Source of the DNA: DYCT01 sp051875715
Lineage (GTDB): Bacteria; Bacteroidota; Bacteroidia; Bacteroidales; Bacteroidaceae
Direction of reading: 5' to 3'
Assembly (NCBI GenBank): GCA_051875715.1
Contig: JBJEHD010000058.1
Coordinates: forward strand, 1-11,616
Length of the DNA: 11,616 bases
Shown here: positions 1 to 7,186 of the stretch, one piece after another
Position numbering within the stretch: the stretch's first letter is position 1
How the letters are laid out: every line of letters starts with the position of its first letter
Notes under the pieces: model-generated
The model's input: only the letters and a program-made list of their open reading frames with translations
What the model was told of the DNA's origin: nothing
Databases searched by the model: none
Translations under genes and position numbers: made by a program

Positions 1-65
1 GGGGCTTCGGACAGATTTTCCATGCTCATTTTACTTTTACCGGACAGCAATAATAAAATTTGAGA

Positions 66-93
66 ACCTCCCTCTTTTTGGGGAGGTGTTTTT
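66..93 (+). terminator. Rho-independent terminator
   Basis: A 7-bp perfect stem, ACCTCCC (66-72) with GGGAGGT (81-87), an 8-base loop, then GTTTTT. The U-tract lies on the plus-strand side, so it would end a plus-strand transcript entering from the left. One reading frame has a TAA at 51-53, another a TGA at 61-63; either could be the end of a gene lying mostly outside the window. The stem also forms in minus-strand RNA from the transporter remnant, but without a U-run directly after it. Confidence 0.6.
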
Positions 94-137
94 CAATCGT
101 GGAGCAATTTGACTCTAAAAACACTGTAGCTCGCAAT

Positions 138-870
138 TCAGCGCTTCGTAGCAGCAATCATGAATGTGACGGCAAGCACGGAGATTGCCATGCCCACGAG
201 GATGTGGGCCGTCAGCGCCTCGCCAAAGACAAGAGTGCCCACGAGGATAGCCGTAATGGGCTCGAACACGCCCAACACCGAAGCCTTGGTGCCCCCGATG
301 GTGCGGGTGGCCACGGCAAGCGTCTGCGTGGACACGAGGGTGGGAAGGACGGCCAGCCCGGCCAGATGGAGTCAGTCCGATACGGTGGAGATGCCGGCCG
401 TGAGGGGGCAACCCGAGGTGACGGCCTTTCCCCAAAAGACAACAGCCCCAACCAGCAGGGTGTAGAAGGTGAGCAGCGAACTGGAGAGGGGAGCGACGGC
501 CTTGCTCCGTCCTGCGACGACGATGAACAACGCATAGGAGAGGGCCGAACCCGACGCGAGCAGGAAGCCCAACGGGTGGGCGGACTGCATGGAGCCGCCT
601 TGCGTCATGATGGCGACGCCTGCAAACGTGGCGCCGACGGCAAGCCACACCGGCCACGAGGGGACGACGTGCAGAAAGACCATGATGAGCGCCACCAGCA
701 CGGGATAAAGGAAGACGAGGGTCGTTGCCAGGCCCGATGGCATATAGCGGTAGGACTCGAACAACATGAGGCTGCTGCCGGTGTAGAGCAGGCCGAGAAC
801 GAGGAGCACGCATGCCTGCCGGAACGTGACACGGAAACGCTGCCTGCCGGCAAGCAGGAGGACTCCGAGC
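138..870 (-). pseudogene. EamA/DMT-family transporter remnant: 5' end deleted, internal TGA stop
   Basis: The minus strand encodes most of an EamA (drug/metabolite transporter) protein, an inner-membrane permease normally of about 290-300 residues with ten membrane helices. Recognisable pieces in order are a helix ending in LLLAGRQRFRV (near 840-870), GLLYTGSSLMLFESYRYMPSGLATTL cut short here as LMLFESYRYMP, the hydrophobic YPVLVALIMVF segment, and a C-terminal half with GGTKASVLGVFEPITA and LVFGEALTAH. Two lesions are visible. At 372-374 the frame has TGA where the family would be expected to have a residue such as Trp (…VSD-stop-LHLAGLAVLP…); reading continues in the same frame on both sides, so this is one nonsense change rather than a frameshift. 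Also, the first ~60 residues are absent: upstream of ~870 the same frame is only the antisense of the neighbouring regulator. The substrate cannot be inferred. It ends with TGA at 138-140. Confidence 0.8.
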
Positions 871-1220
871 AGTATTGCTACACCATCGAGCACGAACGCG
901 AACACCGCGAAACCGACATCGACGTGGAGTACTGTGAAGCGGTGGGCGAGCCCCATGACGACACCGACATCCTGCGTTTCTACGAGGCCCCGGCCATTGA
1001 CCAGGCCTTGTGCTACCGGCATCGCGGCCCCTACACCTCGTTTGGCGAATCGATGGCTCGCGTGATGCTCTACCTCGACGAACACGGCTGGAAGCCGGTG
1101 GGAGAGCCCCGCTTCGCCTACATCGACGGCGCGTGGAACTGCGACGATCCTGCCGACTGGCTGACCGAGATACAAGTGCCGGTGGAGAAAGTGGAACCCG
1201 AAACGTCCTGCCAGCCATGA
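870..1220 (+). pseudogene. GyrI-like effector-binding regulator, 3' fragment
   Basis: The plus strand from about 870 to the TGA at 1218-1220 encodes the C-terminal part of a GyrI-like/AraC effector-binding domain, the ligand-sensing domain of many MerR- and AraC-type regulators. Diagnostic stretches are HRETDIDVEYCEAVGEP, the CYRHRGPYTSFGESMARVM segment and FAYIDGAWNCDDPADWLTEI followed by QVPVE. About 110 residues remain. The DNA-binding N-terminus and the first ~50 residues of the sensor domain are missing; the open frame to the left is only the antisense of the transporter remnant, so its apparent 386-residue length is spurious. No start codon with a credible leader lies near the junction. 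The arrangement suggests it was once transcribed divergently from the transporter and may have regulated it (inference). Confidence 0.75.
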
Positions 1221-1363
1221 GCCGGGCGCGTCGGCCCACTGTCGCTTCCTCGAGCGGCATCCGGATAGCGAGGTTGCCGCCGCTGCCCTCCTTTTTGTAG
1301 ACTTCGCCCTGCTCCTGCATCCATCCGTGTGGGGGAAGGGCGAAAATACATGAGGGGGAAGGG

Positions 1364-1765
1364 TTAATGAATAGAATCCTCCAAGTTTCTCTGATAGTTT
1401 ATGTGCAAGTTCTCATGCCTGTCCTTCTTCAAGATAGAATCTCTTCGGGCCGATTCTCTTTTCTCCATGTAGTTTATTATACGTTCTTGGTTTTGATTAT
1501 TCAAATATGTAGTGTAGCCTTTTATACAGGCAATCATCAAACAAATAAACAAAATGCCATGAATGGTTGACCTGTCTTTTTTAGGGGCAGGTTCTTGGCC
1601 TGTATCGACCTTTTCGGTTTCCTTCTTTGTATTATCAGCAGCAGGATCTGTTTTCGGATTAGATGATTCAATTGGGGTTTCATCTCCACTCTTACTACTG
1701 CTCCCGCATTGATTGCAGAAAAGAGCATCTTCTGACAATTCTTTACCACATTTTGGACATCTCAT
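1364..1765 (-). CDS. Zinc-ribbon, single-pass membrane protein (function unknown)
   Basis: A 133-residue protein. The N-terminus is a zinc ribbon, MRCPKCGKEL…FCNQCG, with Cys3, Cys6, Cys17 and Cys20 as a CxxC-x10-CxxC metal site. Residues ~24-66 are a hydrophilic linker rich in Ser, Pro, Glu and Lys. Residues ~68-84 (STIHGILFICLMIACIKGY) form one likely membrane helix, followed by a charged, helix-prone tail with many Arg, Lys and Glu (90-130). No signal peptide is seen; the ribbon is therefore probably cytoplasmic, anchored by the helix. This layout is common in small bacterial zinc-ribbon membrane proteins without assigned function. The gene is clearly more AT-rich than both flanks, which hints at acquisition or at weak constraint. 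The ATG at 1763-1765 is chosen because the ribbon starts immediately after it; TAA is at 1364-1366. No convincing promoter was found upstream. Confidence 0.8.
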   Translation of the reverse strand: MRCPKCGKELSEDALFCNQCGSSSKSGDETPIESSNPKTDPAADNTKKETEKVDTGQEPAPKKDRSTIHGILFICLMIACIKGYTTYLNNQNQERIINYMEKRESARRDSILKKDRHENLHINYQRNLEDSIH

Positions 1766-2110
1766 GTTGTAAGTAATTTTAGGGTTGTTATATCAATAGA
1801 ATTATCTTCATCTGTCCCTTACGGACTTTGTGAGGAAAAAGATTCATACGTGGTGTGCAGCCTTTTTGCGTACTGTACCGTATGTTTCCCTTTCTTGCGA
1901 AAAAAGTTTATTTCTCGATAGCACTACATCAACTTCTCCTTGCAAATGTTTTCGGGGCCGGGGCCGCTATCTTCCCCTAGGAAACAGGTGCCGGTATGCA
2001 AAAAAAGAACTACCTTTGCGGCCTGACGCGCCTCTTCCTCCCCCGAAGGGGACGCCGGGTGGACATACAGAAGAAAACGGAGACGAACCTAAAGAGAGAG
2101 AAAAAAGGAA
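1766..2110. other. Gene-free interval between divergent genes
   Basis: About 345 bases separate the zinc-ribbon gene (minus) from the pantothenate kinase gene (plus). The left two thirds are AT-rich with no ORF that resembles a protein and no clear promoter for the minus-strand gene (best weak match to the -7 element: TAATTCTA on the minus strand). The right third becomes GC-rich and holds the promoter at 1988-2018, a tiny CCCC-GAA-GGGG hairpin (2041-2051) in the presumed leader, and a purine-rich run just before the start codon. A short plus-strand ORF beginning at 1830 shows no protein-like character. Confidence 0.6.
1988..2018 (+). promoter_or_regulatory. Bacteroidales-type promoter for the pantothenate kinase operon
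   Basis: TACCTTTG at 2011-2018 matches the Bacteroidales -7 consensus TAnnTTTG exactly. Twenty bases upstream is GTG (1988-1990), a partial match to the TTG -33 element. The bases after the -7 box, CGGCC, are the same as those after the promoter at 7154-7161. A transcript starting near 2025 would have a leader of about 85 bases. The -33 box is weak, hence moderate confidence. Confidence 0.55.
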
Positions 2111-2932
2111 ATGGGAATCGTGATAGGAATAGACGTGGGCGGAAGCACCACGAAGATAGTGGGCATCGAGGACGGCGAACTGCGCGCACCCATGCTGGTG
2201 AGAGCCGCAGACCCCGTGACCTCGTTGTTCGGCGCGCTGGGGAAGTTTCTCTACTCCGGCGGCTTCGGACTGGCCGATGTGGAACGCGTGATGCTGACGG
2301 GCGTGGGCAGCGCGGCCGTGGGGCGCGAACTCTACGGGCTGCCTACGGGACACGTGGACGAGTTTCGGGCCAACGGGCTGGGCGCACGCTTCGGCACGGG
2401 CCTGACGCACCTCATGGTGGTGAGCATGGGCACGGGCTCGTCGTTCGTGCGTGTGACGGACGGAGACATCCGCCACATCGGAGGCACCGCCATCGGCGGA
2501 GGAACCATGCAGGGCCTGGCACGACTGCTGCTGCAGACGGACGACGTGCGGCGCGTGGCCGAGATGGCCGCACGGGGCGACGCACGGCGCGTGAACCTGC
2601 AGATAGGGGACATCTGCAACAGCCCCCTGCCCGGACTCCCGCTCGACGCCACCGCCTCAGCCTTCGGGAAAGCGGAAACCGACGCTTCGGCCGACGACGT
2701 GGCGGCCGGCATCGTCCACATGGTGCTGCAGGACGTCGGGCAATGCGCCGCCCTGGCCGCCAAGGCGACCGGCATACGCGATTTCGTGCTCATCGGGAAC
2801 CTGGCCCGTCTGCCGCAGTGCGCCGAGGTGTTCGATGCCCTGGCCGCCCTGCACGGATGCCGCTTCCACATCCCGCCCCATGCGGAGTTTCGGACGGCGC
2901 TGGGGGCAGCCCTGGCCGCATCTGAAGGATAG
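2111..2932 (+). CDS. coaW: Type II pantothenate kinase
   Basis: A 273-residue cytoplasmic kinase that phosphorylates pantothenate with ATP, the first committed step of coenzyme A synthesis. It has the actin-like/ASKHA fold signatures of the type II (CoaW/eukaryotic PanK-like) family: phosphate-1 loop IGIDVGGSTTK (residues 5-15), the HVDEFRANGLGA segment with Glu84 in the position of the catalytic base, phosphate-2 loop VSMGTGSS (104-111), HIGGTAIGGGT (122-132) and GDICN…LDATASAFGK (166-187). The length is normal for bacterial type II enzymes, and all key motifs are intact. Staphylococcal type II enzymes are reported to be insensitive to CoA feedback; whether this one is cannot be seen here. 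The ATG at 2111 puts the phosphate loop at its usual distance and follows a purine-rich leader. First gene of a probable four-gene operon; the next starts 61 bases downstream. Confidence 0.9.
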   Translation: MGIVIGIDVGGSTTKIVGIEDGELRAPMLVRAADPVTSLFGALGKFLYSGGFGLADVERVMLTGVGSAAVGRELYGLPTGHVDEFRANGLGARFGTGLTHLMVVSMGTGSSFVRVTDGDIRHIGGTAIGGGTMQGLARLLLQTDDVRRVAEMAARGDARRVNLQIGDICNSPLPGLPLDATASAFGKAETDASADDVAAGIVHMVLQDVGQCAALAAKATGIRDFVLIGNLARLPQCAEVFDALAALHGCRFHIPPHAEFRTALGAALAASEG

Positions 2933-2993
2933 GGGCGAAGACGGAGAGAAACAGACAGAACCGGAAAGAAAAACAAAAAAAAGATATTCGACG

Positions 2994-3830
2994 ATGGCAA
3001 CAAAAGGAAAACGATTCATCAGCCCGGGGGCGTGGTTCGCCTTGACCTACCCCGCGGACTGGTTCGAGAGCGAAGATGCGGAAGGCAGCTTCTTGTTCTA
3101 CAACCCCGAACGCTGGGAGGGGAATTTCCGCGTGTCGGCCTTCCGCAAGGACCGGCGCGAACGGGGAGCGGACCGCTATGCCCGCGAGGAAATGGCCCGC
3201 GAACTGACCCGCAACCCGCAGGCCGTCAGCACCCGCGTGGGAACGTGGGAGTGCGTGTACGAGGTGGAGACTTTCGAGGAGGGCGGCGCCTGGTATGCGA
3301 CCCACCTCTGGCTCACCGGGGAGGGGGACCTCTGCGTAGAATGCTCGCTGACGGTGCCGCGCGGCACCGGGGCGGCCGTGGGCGAGGGCATCGTGGCCTC
3401 GCTCGAACTGAGACCCCGTCTGGAGGCGGGACGGCCGGCGTGCATCCCCGTGCGCGTGGCGGAGATAGCGGAGATAAACCTGGCCTTCGACTGGGCCGCA
3501 CGCGCCGTCAAGGCGGGACTGAAGCGGGACTTCACGGGAAGCGCGGCGGACGTGGCCTCGCTGCAGCAACTGGTGGACCGCGGCCTGGCCAGCCTGGCCG
3601 ACGCCGGCGTGAGGAGCCGGATGGGGATGGTGCTGGGCGTGATAGCCGAGGCCGAAGCCGACGGGCTGGAATGGCGCACTTGCGTGGAAAGGGGCGACGA
3701 ATACGCCGCCCTGCAGCACGGCGAACGCGGTCCCGTGGTCCGGCCCGATCGGCTGTTGCGCCCCGATGACGCTTCGCTGCAGCAGACCTTCGACCGTCTG
3801 CTTGCCCGCCTGTGCGGGCCGCAGGCGTAG
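2994..3830 (+). CDS. Uncharacterised DUF3805/DUF3806-like protein
   Basis: A 278-residue soluble protein with no signal peptide or membrane helix. The N-terminal half (about 1-140) begins FISPGAWFALTYPADWFE and continues with GSFLFYNPERWEGNFRVSAF, alternating strands typical of a compact beta-rich domain; I recognise it as resembling the Bacteroidetes family DUF3805. The C-terminal half (about 155-275) is mostly helical, AEIAEINLAFDWAARAVKAG onward, with a VLGVIAEAEADGLEWRTCVE segment, resembling DUF3806. No catalytic motif is evident and no function is known to me. The start was placed at 2994 because the open frame upstream only translates the antisense-like tail of the kinase gene and intergenic DNA, and the family begins with the FISPG segment. 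It sits inside the kinase/ABC-F/GTPase operon, with 61 bases before and 72 after. The name rests on memory of the families, not a search. Confidence 0.75.
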   Translation: MATKGKRFISPGAWFALTYPADWFESEDAEGSFLFYNPERWEGNFRVSAFRKDRRERGADRYAREEMARELTRNPQAVSTRVGTWECVYEVETFEEGGAWYATHLWLTGEGDLCVECSLTVPRGTGAAVGEGIVASLELRPRLEAGRPACIPVRVAEIAEINLAFDWAARAVKAGLKRDFTGSAADVASLQQLVDRGLASLADAGVRSRMGMVLGVIAEAEADGLEWRTCVERGDEYAALQHGERGPVVRPDRLLRPDDASLQQTFDRLLARLCGPQA

Positions 3831-3887
3831 GTACGCTGGGGTGGGGGGAGAGACCCACAAAGACAACAACGAATGACAACCTAAAAA

Positions 3888-3893
3888 AAGGAG
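3888..3893 (+). promoter_or_regulatory. Shine-Dalgarno-like AAGGAG before the ABC-F gene
   Basis: AAGGAG lies 9 bases ahead of the ATG at 3903. Bacteroidetes use such sites infrequently, so this helps fix the start codon but may simply be part of the purine-rich leader seen before every gene of this operon. Confidence 0.4.
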
Positions 3894-3902
3894 AGAGAGC
3901 AT

Positions 3903-5774
3903 ATGGCAAACATCATGCAGGCGGAGGGGCTGACCAAGCGGATAGGCGAACGGGTGCTCTTCCGCGACCTCTCGCTCGGACTGGACGAGGGGCAGCGCAT
4001 CGGCCTGATTGCGAAAAACGGGACGGGGAAAAGCACCCTGCTGCGCATCCTGGCCGGGCGCGAAGGCTACGACGAGGGACGCATCGCCTTCCGACGCGGA
4101 CTGCGCATGGGATATCTGGAGCAGGACCCGCGCTTCGAACCGGGACAAACCGTCATCGAGGCCTGCTTCGGGGCGGACAACCCGTTGGCCGAACTCGTAC
4201 GCGATTATGAGCGATGCCTCGCCACGGAGGGGCATCCGGGGTTGGACGACCTCATCGACCGGATGGAGCACGCCAAGGCCTGGGACTACGAACAGAAGGC
4301 GCGGCAGATCCTGACGAGGCTGCGCATCGACCGTTTCGACCAACCCGTCGGGACACTCTCGGGCGGACAACGCAAGCGAGTGGCCCTGGCGGGGGTGCTG
4401 ATAGCTGAACCGGACCTGCTCGTGATGGACGAGCCGACCAACCACCTTGACCTCGACATGACGGAATGGTTGGAGGAATACCTGCGGCGCACAAAGGCCT
4501 CGCTGCTGATGGTGACGCACGACCGGTATTTCCTTGACCGCGTTTGCTCGGTCATCGTCGAACTGGACGAGGAGACGCTCTACACCTACAAGGGAAACTA
4601 CGCCTACTACCTGGAGAAACGGCAGGAACGGCTCGATGCGGCCAAGGCAGAGACGGATCGCGCACGAAATCTCTATCGGACCGAACTGGACTGGATGAGG
4701 CGCATGCCGCAGGCGCGCGGACACAAGGCCCGATACCGCGAGGAGGCATTCTACGAACTGGAACGTGTGGCCAAACGGCATCGGCTCGAAACGGACGTGG
4801 CGCTCGAGGTGAAAGCCGCACGCATCGGAAGCAAGATATTCGAAGCCGACCGCCTCTGCAAGCGGTTCGGTACGACGGTGGTGCTCGACAACTTCTCGTA
4901 CGTGTTCTCCCGCTTCGAGAAGATGGGCATCGTAGGGGCGAACGGGACGGGAAAATCCACCTTCGTCAAATTGCTGATGGGACTGGAACAGCCCGACAGC
5001 GGCACGCTGGACATCGGCGAAACGGTGCGTTTCGGCTATTACTCGCAGGACGGACTGCAGTTCGACGAGCAGATGCGCGTCGTCGACGCCGTGAGGGAGG
5101 TGGCCGAGGTAGTGGACCTGGGCGACGGGCGGAGGCTGACGGCCCAGCAGTTTTTGCAGCACTTCCTCTTCACTCCCGAAGAGCAACACGGCTACATCTA
5201 CAAACTGAGCGGGGGCGAGCGGCGAAGGCTGTACCTCTGCACGGTGCTGATGCGAAACCCGAACTTCCTGGTGCTGGACGAACCGACCAACGACCTTGAC
5301 ATCGCCACCCTGCGCGTGCTGGAGGACTATCTGGCCTCGTTCAAAGGATGCGTCATCGTGGTGTCGCACGACCGCTATTTCATGGACAAGGTGGTGGACC
5401 ACCTGCTGGTGTTCGGCGGACAGGGCGACATCCGCGACTTCCCCGGCAACTACTCCGACTATCGCGACTGGAAAGAAGAACGCGAGAGGCGTGAGAAGCA
5501 GCACGAACGAAGCCGGCAGGAGAAAACGGCCCCTCGCACGCGAAACACGCCCGAAAAGCGGAAGCCCTCGTTCAAAGAACGGCAGGAAATGCAGCAACTG
5601 GAAGCGGACATCGAGGCCCTCGAAAACGAAAAGAAACAACTGGAGGAGGCTCTCTGCAGCGGAACCCTGACGGCCGAGACCCTGAACGAGAAGAGCCGGC
5701 GGCACGCCCTGCTGACCGAGTCCCTGGACGAGAAAACGATGCGCTGGCTCGAACTGGGCGAACAGTTCGACTGA
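3903..5774 (+). CDS. ABC-F family ATPase, Uup-like
   Basis: A 623-residue soluble ATPase with two ABC cassettes and no membrane segments, the layout of ABC-F proteins that act on the ribosome. Cassette 1 has Walker A NGTGKST (39-45), signature LSGGQ (152-156) and Walker B/D-loop DEPTNHLD (176-183, catalytic Glu177). Cassette 2 has Walker A NGTGKST (347-353), signature LSGGE (435-439) and DEPTNDLD (459-466, Glu460). The inter-cassette linker (about 235-300) carries the DWMRRMPQARGHKARYREEAFYELE region typical of the Uup-like branch. The tail (about 525-620) is charged and coiled-coil-like, EADIEALENEKKQLEEAL, as in Uup, where it contributes to nucleic-acid binding. Both sites look catalytically intact. 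Likely roles are ribosome rescue or assembly; antibiotic-resistance ABC-F proteins usually have a longer linker arm, so resistance is less likely. Third gene of the operon. Confidence 0.9.
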   Translation: MANIMQAEGLTKRIGERVLFRDLSLGLDEGQRIGLIAKNGTGKSTLLRILAGREGYDEGRIAFRRGLRMGYLEQDPRFEPGQTVIEACFGADNPLAELVRDYERCLATEGHPGLDDLIDRMEHAKAWDYEQKARQILTRLRIDRFDQPVGTLSGGQRKRVALAGVLIAEPDLLVMDEPTNHLDLDMTEWLEEYLRRTKASLLMVTHDRYFLDRVCSVIVELDEETLYTYKGNYAYYLEKRQERLDAAKAETDRARNLYRTELDWMRRMPQARGHKARYREEAFYELERVAKRHRLETDVALEVKAARIGSKIFEADRLCKRFGTTVVLDNFSYVFSRFEKMGIVGANGTGKSTFVKLLMGLEQPDSGTLDIGETVRFGYYSQDGLQFDEQMRVVDAVREVAEVVDLGDGRRLTAQQFLQHFLFTPEEQHGYIYKLSGGERRRLYLCTVLMRNPNFLVLDEPTNDLDIATLRVLEDYLASFKGCVIVVSHDRYFMDKVVDHLLVFGGQGDIRDFPGNYSDYRDWKEERERREKQHERSRQEKTAPRTRNTPEKRKPSFKERQEMQQLEADIEALENEKKQLEEALCSGTLTAETLNEKSRRHALLTESLDEKTMRWLELGEQFD

Positions 5775-5824
5775 GCCGCACGCCGGCAAGAGAAGAGAGA
5801 GAAAGATATGTCACATATATAAAT

Positions 5825-5830
5825 AAGGAG
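5825..5830 (+). promoter_or_regulatory. Shine-Dalgarno-like AAGGAG before the CobW-family gene
   Basis: AAGGAG lies 7 bases ahead of the ATG at 5838, ideal spacing. The preceding ~20 bases are AT-rich (ATATGTCACATATATAAAT), unlike the other leaders in this operon, so an internal promoter is possible, but no TAnnTTTG element is present. Confidence 0.45.
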
Positions 5831-5837
5831 AAAGAGC

Positions 5838-7082
5838 ATGAAAAGAGAAGTACCCATATTGCTGCTGACCGGCTACCTGGGAAGCGGTAAGACCACGTTG
5901 GTCAACCACCTGCTGGCCAACAAGCAGGGCATACGCGCCGCCGTCATCGTGAACGACATCGGCGAAGTCAACATCGACGCCAGCCTGATACAGAAAGGGG
6001 GCGTGGTGGACACGAAGGACGAAAGCCTGGTGCCCCTGCAGAACGGCTGCATCTGCTGCACGCTGAAAATGGACTTGGCCAACCAGGTGGCCGACCTGGT
6101 GGACACGGAACGGTTCGACTACATCGTTATCGAGGCCAGCGGCATCTGCGAACCCGAACCCATCGCGCAGACCTTGTGCGCCCTGCCGCAGATGGGCGAG
6201 GCGTACAACCGGCATGGCGTGTGCCGACTGGACAATATCACCACCGTGGTGGACGCCCTGAGGCTGCAGAGCGAATTCGCCTGCGGCGAAGACCTCACCC
6301 GGAAGGCGCACGGCGAGGAGGACATCGAAAACCTGATTGTGCAGCAGATTGAGTTTTGCAACACCATCGTGCTGAACAAGGCCTCGGAGGTGAGCGCTGA
6401 CGAACTGAAACGCATTGAGGCCATCCTGCGCGCCCTGCAGCCTTCGGCCCGCATCCTGCGCGCCGACTACGCCCGGGTGGACCTCGACCTGCTGCTGCAC
6501 ACGCGTTTGTTCCGCTTCGAACAGGTGGCCGCCTCGGCCGGATGGGTGCGCGCCATCGAACGCCCTGCGTCGGCCGAAGAAGAGCGGGAGGCTAGGCAGC
6601 ACCACGACCACGAACACCACCACGACCACGAGGAGCATGTCCATGAGGAGCATGACCATGAGGAGCACGAGGGACATCACCACCATCATCACCACCACGA
6701 AGGAGGCGAGGTGGAGGAATACGGCATCGGCACCTTCGTCTATTACCGCCGCCGGCCCTTCGACATCCACCGGTTCGATCACTTCTGTGCCACCCGTTGG
6801 CCTCGAAACGTCATCCGAGCCAAGGGCGTGTGCTATTTTGACCACAATCGCGACATGTCGTTCCTCTTCGAACAGGCGGGTGTGCAAAAAAGCATCCGTG
6901 AGGCAGGCCTCTGGTTTGCCACCGCGCCTGCCGACGAACTGGCCGAGATGATGGAGCGCGAACCCGATTTGCGTCGCGACTGGGACGAACAGGTGGGCGA
7001 TCGGATGGTGAAAATCGTCTTCATCGGCCAGCACATGGACCGCGAGTGGCTGACAAACCAACTGGATGCTTGCCTGGCCTGA
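5838..7082 (+). CDS. CobW/COG0523-family GTPase (metal chaperone) with His-rich loop
   Basis: A 414-residue cytoplasmic G3E-family GTPase. The N-terminal GTPase domain has Walker A TGYLGSGKTT (11-20), the metal-binding CxCC motif NGCICCTL with Cys71, Cys73 and Cys74, a Walker B-like IEASG (98-102) and NKAS (180-183) at the place of the NKxD guanine-specificity motif. Between the two domains (255-287) is a loop with 20 His mixed with Asp and Glu. The C-terminal CobW domain (about 295-414) includes FVYYRRRPFDIHRF and FIGQHMDREWL. Relatives insert Zn, Co or Ni into client proteins, or supply metal under scarcity. The CxCC motif plus histidine loop fits zinc or nickel/cobalt handling; the client is not evident. 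Last gene of the probable operon, 63 bases after the ABC-F gene. No Zur-like operator was recognised upstream. Confidence 0.9.
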   Translation: MKREVPILLLTGYLGSGKTTLVNHLLANKQGIRAAVIVNDIGEVNIDASLIQKGGVVDTKDESLVPLQNGCICCTLKMDLANQVADLVDTERFDYIVIEASGICEPEPIAQTLCALPQMGEAYNRHGVCRLDNITTVVDALRLQSEFACGEDLTRKAHGEEDIENLIVQQIEFCNTIVLNKASEVSADELKRIEAILRALQPSARILRADYARVDLDLLLHTRLFRFEQVAASAGWVRAIERPASAEEEREARQHHDHEHHHDHEEHVHEEHDHEEHEGHHHHHHHHEGGEVEEYGIGTFVYYRRRPFDIHRFDHFCATRWPRNVIRAKGVCYFDHNRDMSFLFEQAGVQKSIREAGLWFATAPADELAEMMEREPDLRRDWDEQVGDRMVKIVFIGQHMDREWLTNQLDACLA

Positions 7083-7130
7083 CGGTGTGTGCACCTTGAA
7101 GGCGAAAAACCACGAATGGAAGAAAAAGGT

Positions 7131-7161
7131 TTGGCCGTTTGCATAAAAAATACTAATTTTG
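7131..7161 (+). promoter_or_regulatory. Bacteroidales-type promoter for the glycogen genes
   Basis: TTG at 7131-7133, a spacer of exactly 20 bases, then TAATTTTG at 7154-7161, matching the -33/-7 consensus of Bacteroidales (TTTG and TAnnTTTG) almost fully. Transcription would start near 7168, giving a leader of about 19 bases before the ATG at 7187. This separates the glycogen unit from the upstream operon even though no terminator is seen between 7083 and 7130. Confidence 0.8.
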
Positions 7162-7186
7162 CGGCCCGAAACATAGAAAACGAGAA

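Noticed and set aside
1..63. Partial coding end or start at the left edge
   Set aside because: Plus-strand frames ending at 53 or 63, and a minus-strand start MSMENLSEAP at 30, are all possible; too short to choose between or identify.
60..869. Plus-strand open frame continuous with the regulator fragment
   Set aside because: The stretch is antisense to the transporter remnant, low-complexity in Gly, Arg, Asp and His, and resembles no protein; only the part after ~870 is real.
1221..1353. Minus-strand peptide MQEQGEVYKKEGSGGNLAIR and following residues
   Set aside because: It looks slightly protein-like but runs into antisense of the regulator, and I recognise no family; it could be a scrap of another lost gene but cannot be supported.
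2790..5789. 999-residue open frame on the minus strand
   Set aside because: It is antisense to the ABC-F and DUF genes, has no family motifs, and reflects the GC-rich codon use of the real genes.
5805..5825. Internal promoter before the CobW-family gene
   Set aside because: The stretch is AT-rich, but no TAnnTTTG element with a -33 partner is present.
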